This document shows, piece after piece, positions 1 to 4,803 of a stretch of DNA of 5,209 nt (positions within the stretch are counted from its first letter, which is position 1; the number at the start of each line of letters is the position of its first letter). The translations under genes and the position numbers were made by a program. The DNA lies in contig CAITQY010000194.1 in the NCBI GenBank assembly GCA_903894655.1, forward strand, positions 1 to 5,209, written 5' to 3'. The DNA is from an uncultured Gemmatimonadota bacterium (GTDB taxonomy: Bacteria > Gemmatimonadota > Gemmatimonadetes > Gemmatimonadales > Gemmatimonadaceae). Below the pieces are notes generated by a model. The model was not told the DNA's origin, did not search any database, and worked only from the letters and a program-made list of their open reading frames with translations.

Positions 1-194
1 ACGTGGACGGCAAGATGCAGCTCAAGCGCATCAAGCTCGATCCCACCGTCGTCAACGGCAACGACATCGAGATGCTCGAGGATCTGATCGTGGTCGCCGT
101 GGCCGAAGCGCAGAAGAAGGCGGCCGAGGCGATGAAGATGGAACTCGGCAAAGTCACCGGCGGCATCGACCTGCCGTTCAAGCTTCCGTTTTGA
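1..194 (+). CDS. ybaB: YbaB/EbfC family nucleoid-associated protein (3' part)
   Basis: This is the C-terminal 63 residues of a YbaB/EbfC protein, a small dimeric DNA-binding protein that associates with the nucleoid. The gene enters from the left edge; the first complete codon is at position 3, so the GTG there is internal rather than a start. The visible part has the family's late features: a KRIKLDP strand, the helix opening EMLEDLI, an Ala/Lys/Glu-rich amphipathic helix, and a tail ending in GIDLPFKLPF, which resembles the E. coli YbaB ending (GMQLPPGFKMPF). The stop is TGA at 192-194. recR follows after 10 bases, which matches the widespread dnaX-ybaB-recR arrangement, so co-transcription is likely. 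The N-terminal roughly 45 residues, including most of the DNA-contacting surface, lie outside the window. Confidence 0.93.
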   Translation, partial: VDGKMQLKRIKLDPTVVNGNDIEMLEDLIVVAVAEAQKKAAEAMKMELGKVTGGIDLPFKLPF

Positions 195-204
195 TCGGCT
201 CCCG

Positions 205-795
205 TTGAGCGTCATCGACGACCTCACGAGCGAGTTGGCGCGGCTCCCCGGCATCGGCCGGAAGACCGCGCTGCGGCTCACCTATCACCTGCTGCGGCAG
301 CCGCACTCGCAGAGCAGGCGGCTGGCCGAGGCGCTCGTCTTGCTGACGGAGCGTGTGCGGGCCTGTGACCGGTGCCACAACCTCACCGAGTCGCCGCTCT
401 GCGCGCTCTGTGCCGACCCGCGGCGCGACCCGACCATCGTCTGTGTGGTGGAAGAAGCCTCCGACATTGCGTCGATCGAGCGGGCCGGGGAGTTCCGCGG
501 CCTCTACCACGTGCTGGGCGGGCGACTGTCGCCCCTGGACGGCGTCGGGCCTGACGATCTGGCCATCGGCGACCTTCTGGTTCGGATCGAACCCGAAGGC
601 GTCACGGAGGTCATTCTGGCGACCAACCCATCGCTCGAAGGGGAAGCCACCGCCCTATATGTGCAGCGGCAACTGCTGCCGCTCGGGGTGCGTATTACCC
701 GGATCGCCCGCGGTCTGCCCGTGGGCGGTGATCTTGAATATGCCGATGGCGTGACGATCGCTCAGGCGCTCTCGGCCCGCCGCGAGATGCGCTGA
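205..795 (+). CDS. recR: Recombination mediator RecR
   Basis: RecR works with RecO (and RecF) to load RecA onto SSB-coated single-stranded DNA during gap repair. The 196-residue product is close to E. coli RecR (201). In order it shows: a helix-hairpin-helix with LPGIG at residues 14-18; a four-cysteine zinc finger at Cys54, Cys57, Cys66 and Cys69; a Toprim domain beginning near residue 77 with its Glu at VVE (83); the DGVGPDD loop at 112-118; and VILATNPSLEGEAT at 136-149, a RecR signature followed by the GLPVGG Walker-B-like segment. The start is TTG at 205. No ATG or GTG lies in frame just upstream, and the TTG places the first residues where other RecR proteins begin (compare SVIDDLTSELARLPGIG with SPLLTQLMEALRCLPGVG in E. 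coli). No Shine-Dalgarno sequence is obvious. It sits 10 bases after ybaB, probably in the same transcript. Confidence 0.97.
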   Translation: MSVIDDLTSELARLPGIGRKTALRLTYHLLRQPHSQSRRLAEALVLLTERVRACDRCHNLTESPLCALCADPRRDPTIVCVVEEASDIASIERAGEFRGLYHVLGGRLSPLDGVGPDDLAIGDLLVRIEPEGVTEVILATNPSLEGEATALYVQRQLLPLGVRITRIARGLPVGGDLEYADGVTIAQALSARREMR

Positions 796-802
796 GATGG
801 AG

Positions 803-843
803 AACGCGCGGTTTGGCGTTACCTTCGGGCACGGCCGCGCGTT
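803..843 (+). terminator. Candidate stem-loop terminator or processing site after recR
   Basis: A perfect 9-bp inverted repeat has arms at 803-811 (AACGCGCGG) and 835-843 (CCGCGCGTT), starting 8 bases after the recR stop. The 23-base loop contains CC-TTCG-GG at 822-829, a stable UUCG-type tetraloop mini-stem, so the RNA could fold as a two-tier hairpin. No T-run follows (the next bases are GATCATG), so it is not a classical intrinsic terminator. It could be a U-less terminator, a 3'-end stabiliser for the ybaB-recR transcript, or chance in GC-rich DNA. Its position exactly between two functional groups favours a role in ending or attenuating the upstream transcript. Confidence 0.35.
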
Positions 844-905
844 GATCATGTGCGGCTCCGTGACACCCGGCTGCTGATTCCGATCCCCTCTTCGACCCAC
901 CGTTC

Positions 906-1394
906 ATGTCTGTTGGCGCCGCCACCTGGTCGTTCACCGAGGACGACTTCGGGGCCATCACCATTACGCTCCAGCGGTTCCTCTACGACGCAAAGGCGCG
1001 CTGCGCCCTGCTCGTGGACCGAAGTGGGCAGCTGGTCGCCACGGTCGGCGAGCCACCCAATTTCGACGCGACGGCATTCGCCACGCTCACCGCGGCGGAT
1101 TTCAGTGCTAACGATCAGCTGGCCCGGCTCATTGGCGAAAGTGACTTCAGCGTGCTGTTCCATCAGGGCGAGAAGGAGTCGATGTACCTCGCCGATATCG
1201 CCCGCCGCATCATCCTCGTCGTGCTCTTCGACAATCGTACCACGCTCGGACTCGTCCGGCTGCGCATGAAGGTGGCCGTGGACGACCTCACGAAGACGTT
1301 CGAAGGCGTCTTCTCCCGCGGTGGGTCCGCATCCACGCCGCCGCCAGGGTTCCTGGCTGGCGCCGAGGATGAGATCGATCGGCTGTTCCAGTAA
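906..1394 (+). CDS. mglB: Roadblock/LC7 domain protein MglB, regulator of MglA
   Basis: MglB is a homodimeric Roadblock/LC7 protein that acts on the small GTPase MglA as GAP (and, in some studies, exchange factor). In Myxococcus it marks the lagging cell pole. The 162-residue product matches M. xanthus MglB (159) along its length: an N-terminal helix (residues 11-28), the strand ALLVDRSGQLVA (34-45), a central LARLIGES segment, and the FDNRTTLGLVRLR strand (108-120). The last residues, DEIDRLFQ (155-162), correspond to the conserved acidic C-terminal helix DDIDNLFSE of MglB, which contacts MglA. This tail separates true MglB from generic Roadblock proteins. The ATG at 906 is chosen because it gives the family's usual N-terminus; no Shine-Dalgarno sequence is visible. 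mglA follows after 13 bases, so the two are almost certainly co-expressed. A 110-base gap precedes it, in which I found no convincing -35/-10 pair. Confidence 0.93.
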   Translation: MSVGAATWSFTEDDFGAITITLQRFLYDAKARCALLVDRSGQLVATVGEPPNFDATAFATLTAADFSANDQLARLIGESDFSVLFHQGEKESMYLADIARRIILVVLFDNRTTLGLVRLRMKVAVDDLTKTFEGVFSRGGSASTPPPGFLAGAEDEIDRLFQ

Positions 1395-1407
1395 GGGGCC
1401 GTAATCG

Positions 1408-2085
1408 ATGTCGATGATCAACTATGCGTCCCGCGAGATCAACTGCAAGATCGTGTTCTACGGTCCGGGGCTGGGTGGCAAGACGACCAACTTGGAATAC
1501 GTGTACGGCAAGGTCTCTCCGAGCACCCGGGGAAAGCTGATCTCCCTGGCCACGGAAACCGAACGCACCCTGTTTTTCGATTTCCTGCCGGTCGATCTGG
1601 GGACCATCCGTGGGTTCCGCACGCGATTTCATTTGTATACCGTGCCCGGTCAGGTCTACTACAATGCCAGCCGCAAGCTCATCTTGAAGGGCGTGGATGG
1701 GGTGGTATTCGTGGCCGACTCGCAGGTGGAGCGCGCCGAGGCCAACCTCGAGTCCATGCAGAACCTGTATGACAACATGGCAGCGTATGGGTATGATCTC
1801 ACGCGCATGCCGTTCGTGATTCAGTACAACAAGCGCGATCTGCCCAATGCGGCGCCGCTCGCGGAGTTGCAGTCCATGCTTAATCCAGGATGGGAAGTGA
1901 CCGACCCCACGCGCATGCGTGCCGTGGCGGATCCCTTCAAGCCGGGCGAATTTCTCGTCAGCCAGTTGCCCACCGGCGAGTGGGTGGAGCGCGTCCCGAC
2001 GTTCGAAGCTGTCGCTGTCACCGGCGACGGTGTGTTCGACACGCTGAAAGCCGTTTCCAAACTCGTACTCAAAACGCTCGCATAG
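1408..2085 (+). CDS. mglA: Ras-like small GTPase MglA with an insertion between G4 and G5
   Basis: MglA is the bacterial Ras-superfamily GTPase that sets cell polarity and motility direction in Myxococcus through a GTP cycle driven by MglB. Seen here: P-loop GPGLGGKTT (residues 19-27), switch region ERTLFFDFLP (52-61) with Arg53, the family-specific TVPGQ (78-82) in place of DTAGQ, the SRKLILKGVDGVVFVADS core (88-105), NKRD at 141-144 for guanine recognition, and a G5-like EAVA at 200-203. Arg53 and Gln82, which supply the intrinsic arginine finger and catalytic glutamine in MglA, are both present, so the enzyme should be active. Length is 225 residues against about 195 for M. xanthus; the excess is about 33 residues near 160-195, absent from the Myxococcus and Thermus proteins as I recall them. 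The start ATG at 1408 gives the conserved MSxINYASREIN opening; a weak purine stretch (AAGGGG, 1393-1398) lies upstream. It is co-transcribed with mglB. Confidence 0.96.
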   Translation: MSMINYASREINCKIVFYGPGLGGKTTNLEYVYGKVSPSTRGKLISLATETERTLFFDFLPVDLGTIRGFRTRFHLYTVPGQVYYNASRKLILKGVDGVVFVADSQVERAEANLESMQNLYDNMAAYGYDLTRMPFVIQYNKRDLPNAAPLAELQSMLNPGWEVTDPTRMRAVADPFKPGEFLVSQLPTGEWVERVPTFEAVAVTGDGVFDTLKAVSKLVLKTLA

Positions 2086-2095
2086 CCGCGGGCGC

Positions 2096-2117
2096 GGCGG
2101 GTACCGGTCCTCCCGCC
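2096..2117 (+). other. GC-rich hairpin between mglA and pgsA
   Basis: GGCGGG at 2096-2101 pairs perfectly with CCCGCC at 2112-2117 around a 10-base loop that contains the palindrome ACCGGT. It starts 10 bases after the mglA stop and ends 13 bases before the pgsA start. No T-run follows, so termination is doubtful. Six G-C pairs arise easily by chance in DNA this rich in G and C. It may fold in the mRNA and partly separate expression of mglA and pgsA. Confidence 0.25.
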
Positions 2118-2130
2118 TCTCGACACTCCC

Positions 2131-2805
2131 GTGAACCTTCCGAACGCAATCACGCTGGGCCGCATTGCCCTGACGCCGCTGATTGCATGGTTGCCGTTCA
2201 CCTCGTCGTCGACCGCGCGCCTCTTCGCGTTTTTGCTCTTCACGATCGCCGCCGTCACCGACTACTGGGACGGTCATCTGGCCCGGTCGCGGAATCTCGT
2301 CACCGACCTCGGACGCCTGCTCGACCCGCTGGCCGACAAGCTGTTGCTCGTGGCTACGCTGATCCCGATGTACTGGCTGCAGAAGCACTACACGCTGCTG
2401 GTCCCGGAAGGCACGATGCCGCAGCCCACGCCGCTGCTCTTTCAGACGCCGTTCGGCGCCGTGTCGCTGCCCCTCTGGATCGTGCTGGTCGTGCTTGGCC
2501 GGGAAGCGTTCATGACGGTGTTCCGGCAAGTCGCCGCCCGCCGCGGACTCGTAATTGCCGCCATCGGTCCGGCCAAGTGGAAGACGACCTTCCAGAGCGT
2601 CTGGCAGGGCGCCGCGTACTGCTGGTTCTTCGCGGCCACGCTGGCGGCCCGTCAAGGATGGGAGAGCGACGGCGCCTGGAAGGCGTTCGCGTACTTCAAC
2701 GGCTTCGTGGGCGTCATCAGCATGGCCGCCGCCGTGGTGCTCACGCTCTGGAGTCTCTGGCTCTACCTTCGCCGCTACGGCAAGCAGGTCGCCCGGCTGA
2801 CCTGA
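2131..2805 (+). CDS. pgsA: CDP-diacylglycerol-glycerol-3-phosphate 3-phosphatidyltransferase (PgsA type)
   Basis: This integral membrane enzyme transfers phosphatidate from CDP-diacylglycerol to glycerol-3-phosphate, giving phosphatidylglycerophosphate, the precursor of phosphatidylglycerol and cardiolipin. The complete CDP-alcohol phosphatidyltransferase signature is visible: Asp44, Asp47-Gly48, Ala51-Arg52, Gly61, Asp65 and Asp69, with the family's exact spacing (DxxDGxxARx8GxxxDxxxD). Downstream, GREAFMTVFRQ (123-133) and KWKTTFQ (149-155) match the PgsA branch rather than phosphatidylserine or cardiolipin synthases. Hydrophobic segments near 10-22, 29-43, 69-84, 111-123, 158-174 and 195-215 suggest six transmembrane helices. 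The 224 residues exceed the usual 180-200, partly through a Pro/Thr-rich loop at about 85-107. The GTG start at 2131 gives the typical MNLPNAITLGRI opening; no Shine-Dalgarno sequence is seen. It lies 45 bases after mglA and 31 before cinA. Confidence 0.93.
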   Translation: MNLPNAITLGRIALTPLIAWLPFTSSSTARLFAFLLFTIAAVTDYWDGHLARSRNLVTDLGRLLDPLADKLLLVATLIPMYWLQKHYTLLVPEGTMPQPTPLLFQTPFGAVSLPLWIVLVVLGREAFMTVFRQVAARRGLVIAAIGPAKWKTTFQSVWQGAAYCWFFAATLAARQGWESDGAWKAFAYFNGFVGVISMAAAVVLTLWSLWLYLRRYGKQVARLT

Positions 2806-2816
2806 GTGCGGTTGTC

Positions 2817-2842
2817 GTTCATGGTACTTTTCCTCCATGAAC
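2817..2842. promoter_or_regulatory. Inverted repeat spanning the cinA start codon
   Basis: Perfect 8-bp arms, GTTCATGG (2817-2824) and CCATGAAC (2835-2842), flank a 10-base T/C-rich centre. The right arm contains the cinA ATG (2837-2839). As RNA the hairpin would bury the start codon; as DNA it would make a palindromic operator over a possible -10 element. A repeat of this length with a short spacer is expected about once by chance in a window this size, so only the placement makes it notable. Confidence 0.3.
2825..2830 (+). promoter_or_regulatory. Possible -10 element for a leaderless cinA transcript
   Basis: TACTTT fits the TAnnnT form of a bacterial -10 hexamer and ends six bases before the cinA ATG, the spacing typical of leaderless promoters. 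No matching -35 was found at 16-18 bases upstream, and no Shine-Dalgarno sequence precedes the ATG. The evidence is spacing and a loose match only. Confidence 0.2.
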
Positions 2843-4117
2843 ATCGAAATCGTCACGATCGGCGACGAGCTCCTCCTCGGCTTCACGATCGACACCAACG
2901 CCGCGCATCTCGCGCGTGAACTGGCCGCGCTCGGGGTGCGTATCGTGCGCCGCGCCACCTGCGGCGATGATGCCACCGCCATCGCCGCCGCCGTGCGCGA
3001 CGCACTCGAGCGCACCGGCGCCGTGATCACCACCGGCGGACTCGGCCCCACCGCCGACGACATGACCAAGCCGGCCATTGCCTCGATCTTCGGGCGCGGC
3101 ATGGTGCTCGACCCCGACATCCTCGCCGCCCTCGAAGCACGGTGGCTCAAGCGCTTCGGCCATGAGCTCCCGGCCAGCAATCGCCAGCAGGCCATGGTGC
3201 CCGAGTCATGCACCATCCTGACCAATCGCCACGGCTCCGCGCCCGGCATCTGGCTGGAAGACGCCCAGCAGCGGTGGGTCGCCATGCTCCCCGGTGTCCC
3301 GCGCGAAATGCGCGGCATGCTAGCCGACACCGTGATTCCGCACCTGCGCGAGCGGCTGCCGGCGGGTGGCCCCGTGATTCGCGCGCGCACCCTGCGCACC
3401 GTCAACATCGCCGAGTCGGCGCTGGCCGACAAACTCGGCGACCTGGCCCGCGGCGTGAACGGGCTCTCGCTGGCCTACCTCCCCGGCAACGACGGCGTCG
3501 ACTTGCGGCTCACCTCGTACACGCTGCCGTCCCGCGAAACCGAAGCCGCGCTCACCGCGGCCGCGCTGCTGGTACGCGAAAAAGTGGGTCGATTCATCTA
3601 CGGCGAAGGCGACGACGACCTCGCCGCACTCATGCTGGCCGAGTGCGCCGTCCGCGGCGCCACGCTGGCCGTGGCCGAAAGCTGCACCGGCGGCATGCTG
3701 GGCATGCGCCTCACCGCCGTGCCGGGCTCCAGCCGGGTCGTACAGGGCGGAACGATCGCCTATGCGAATGCCGTCAAGGTGCGCGAGCTCGGGGTCTTGG
3801 AGAGCGACCTGGACACCCATGGCGCCGTCAGCGAGCCGGTCGCGCGCGCCATGGCCACCGGGGCGCGCCTGCGGTTCGGCACCAACATCGGCATCGGCAT
3901 CACCGGCGTCGCCGGCCCCGACGGCGGCACTCCAGAGAAGCCGGTGGGTACCGTCTGGGTAGCGGTCGATCTCGATGGTGAGGTGCACGCCGTGCGTGCC
4001 ATTCTGCCGGGTGACCGCCCGGAAATCCGGTATCGTGCCGCCCAGTTGGCGCTCGATCGTTTGCGTCGCGGGTTTGAAGGCGATCAGGAGACCGTCGGAT
4101 GGACCGCCCGGGGCTGA
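2837..4117 (+). CDS. cinA: CinA family nicotinamide-nucleotide amidase with MoCF-like domain
   Basis: CinA joins an N-terminal MoCF/COG1058 domain (ADP-ribose pyrophosphatase activity in characterised members) to a C-terminal PncC domain that deamidates nicotinamide mononucleotide, recycling NMN made by NAD-dependent DNA ligase and other NAD users. The 426 residues are full length. Seen: opening IVTIGDELLLG (5-15), the phosphate-binding GGLGPTADD (67-75), and LPGVPREM (151-158), all hallmarks of the first domain. A linker domain follows. The PncC domain starts near 255 and holds AESCTGG with nucleophile Ser282, then Tyr309 and Lys314, at the same spacing as Ser31, Tyr58 and Lys63 of E. coli PncC, and GITGVAGPDGGTPEKPVGTVW near 355-375. 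Both activities are therefore likely. The ATG at 2837 lies 31 bases after pgsA. In streptococci cinA is competence-induced beside recA; nothing here indicates competence control. Confidence 0.95.
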   Translation: MNIEIVTIGDELLLGFTIDTNAAHLARELAALGVRIVRRATCGDDATAIAAAVRDALERTGAVITTGGLGPTADDMTKPAIASIFGRGMVLDPDILAALEARWLKRFGHELPASNRQQAMVPESCTILTNRHGSAPGIWLEDAQQRWVAMLPGVPREMRGMLADTVIPHLRERLPAGGPVIRARTLRTVNIAESALADKLGDLARGVNGLSLAYLPGNDGVDLRLTSYTLPSRETEAALTAAALLVREKVGRFIYGEGDDDLAALMLAECAVRGATLAVAESCTGGMLGMRLTAVPGSSRVVQGGTIAYANAVKVRELGVLESDLDTHGAVSEPVARAMATGARLRFGTNIGIGITGVAGPDGGTPEKPVGTVWVAVDLDGEVHAVRAILPGDRPEIRYRAAQLALDRLRRGFEGDQETVGWTARG

Positions 4118-4140
4118 CGCCCGCGCCCGTCTGTCCTTTT
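4111..4140 (+). terminator. Weak candidate terminator at the end of cinA
   Basis: A 4-bp stem, GGGC (4111-4114) and GCCC (4119-4122), overlaps the cinA stop codon and is followed after a C-rich stretch by CCTTTTCTTT (4135-4144). The stem is short and the T-run is interrupted and distant, so this is only a weak match to an intrinsic terminator. Confidence 0.15.
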
Positions 4141-4146
4141 CTTTGC

Positions 4147-4183
4147 AGCACGCAGGTGAACCATGCAGTTGAAGCACCGCAGG
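4147..4183. repeat. Imperfect direct repeat upstream of grpE
   Basis: AGCACGCAGG (4147-4156) recurs as AGCACCGCAGG (4173-4183) with a single inserted C; the copies start 26 bases apart and both are followed by AA two bases later. They lie in the AT-richer gap before grpE and could be paired regulator sites, but the match is short. They do not resemble the CIRCE operator. Confidence 0.2.
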
Positions 4184-4196
4184 CAAACTTTACGTT
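4169..4196 (+). promoter_or_regulatory. Possible promoter for grpE-dnaJ
   Basis: TTGAAG (4169-4174) and TACGTT (4191-4196) are separated by 16 bases. They match the vegetative -35 in its first four positions and the -10 in its three most conserved positions (TA at the start, T at the end). Transcription would begin near 4203, about 15 bases before grpE. The surrounding gap is only about 48% GC, well below the flanking genes. The upstream GTTGAA also loosely recalls a heat-shock sigma -35 (CTTGAA), but no CCCCAT-type -10 follows. Confidence 0.22.
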
Positions 4197-4217
4197 GATG
4201 ACTCTCGTATACACATC

Positions 4218-4790
4218 ATGACCGACCCGATGTCTGACGCTCCGGTGGACAACATGGATCCGATGGAAACGCAGGAAACGCTGGAAACGCAGGAAACCGC
4301 CACGGTGCCGCCGCCGATCGAAGACGGCGACGAGCTGCAGCAGGCGCAGCGCGAGCTCGAATCGCAGAAGGACAAGTATCTGCGACTCGCCGCCGAGTAC
4401 GACAACTTCCGCCGCCGCGCCGTGAAGGAGCGGCAGGAGGCCGGCTGGCGTGCGCAGGGCGAACTCGTGCGCGGCCTGCTCGATGGCCTCGACGACATCA
4501 CGCGCTTCGCCGCCGTCGATCCCAACACGGTCGACGCCAAGGCCGTGATCGACGGCATGCAGCTCGTGGAGAAGAAGCTCTTCAAGTCGCTCTCCGGACA
4601 CGGCTTCGAAGTCATCGACCCGACCGGTCACCCCTTCGATCCCGCTCTGCACGAGGCGGTCAGCACCGCGCCGGCGCTGCAGTCGGAAGAAGATGGTGTC
4701 GTCGCGGTGTGCTTTCAGGTCGGCTACGTCATCAATGGCCACGTGCTCCGTCCGGCGCGCGTGGTGGTGAAGCAGTGGACCGGCGCCTGA
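4218..4790 (+). CDS. grpE: Nucleotide exchange factor GrpE
   Basis: GrpE is the dimeric exchange factor that releases ADP from DnaK and so resets the Hsp70 folding cycle. The 190 residues (E. coli 197) comprise: an acidic, low-complexity N-terminus (1-36) with repeated ETQ/ETL units and a PPP run; a long coiled coil from about residue 38 containing EYDNFRRR (60-67), a GrpE hallmark; a four-helix dimerisation part (about 80-130); and the C-terminal beta-wing with FDPALHEAV (140-148) and GYVINGHVLRPARVVV, which contacts the DnaK nucleotide-binding domain. The ATG at 4218 has no Shine-Dalgarno sequence; ATG codons at 4230, 4248 (after GAC AAC), 4254 or 4263 cannot be excluded as starts because the N-terminus is unconserved. 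dnaJ follows after 13 bases, so the two are likely co-transcribed. No hrcA or dnaK lies between or just before them. Confidence 0.96.
   Translation: MTDPMSDAPVDNMDPMETQETLETQETATVPPPIEDGDELQQAQRELESQKDKYLRLAAEYDNFRRRAVKERQEAGWRAQGELVRGLLDGLDDITRFAAVDPNTVDAKAVIDGMQLVEKKLFKSLSGHGFEVIDPTGHPFDPALHEAVSTAPALQSEEDGVVAVCFQVGYVINGHVLRPARVVVKQWTGA
4264..4299 (+). repeat. Four 9-bp tandem units inside grpE
   Basis: The unit (T/A)GGAAACGC occurs four times end to end at 4264-4272, 4273-4281, 4282-4290 and 4291-4299. The first three are exact apart from the leading T/A, and the last ends CCG instead of CGC. It can also be read as an 18-bp unit repeated twice. Being a multiple of three it keeps frame, encoding ETQ-ETL-ETQ-ETA at residues 17-28 in the disordered acidic head of GrpE, where length change is probably tolerated. 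Confidence 0.85.
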
Positions 4791-4803
4791 GGGCGCGTTG
4801 AGC

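Noticed and set aside
797..877. A 26-codon ORF (starting MENARFGVTFGHG) one base after the recR stop.
   Set aside because: There is no ribosome binding site and no recognisable feature, and its codons run through both arms of the stem-loop at 803-843, which explains the sequence better.
1890..2840. A 316-codon plus-strand frame overlapping mglA and pgsA.
   Set aside because: The translation is Arg/Ala/His/Pro-rich and aligns with no family I know, while both overlapped genes show complete family signatures in another frame.
1288..3432. A 714-codon open frame on the minus strand opposite mglA, pgsA and part of cinA.
   Set aside because: Its codons lie in register with those of mglA and pgsA, where it stays open simply because the sense genes avoid TTA, CTA and TCA codons, as GC-rich genes do. 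The product is Arg/Gly/His-rich with no recognisable domain, and the sense genes are unmistakable.
4118..4217. Search for a CIRCE operator or a heat-shock sigma promoter before grpE.
   Set aside because: No TTAGCACTC/GAGTGCTAA pair is present, and no CCCCAT-type -10 stands at the right distance from GTTGAA.
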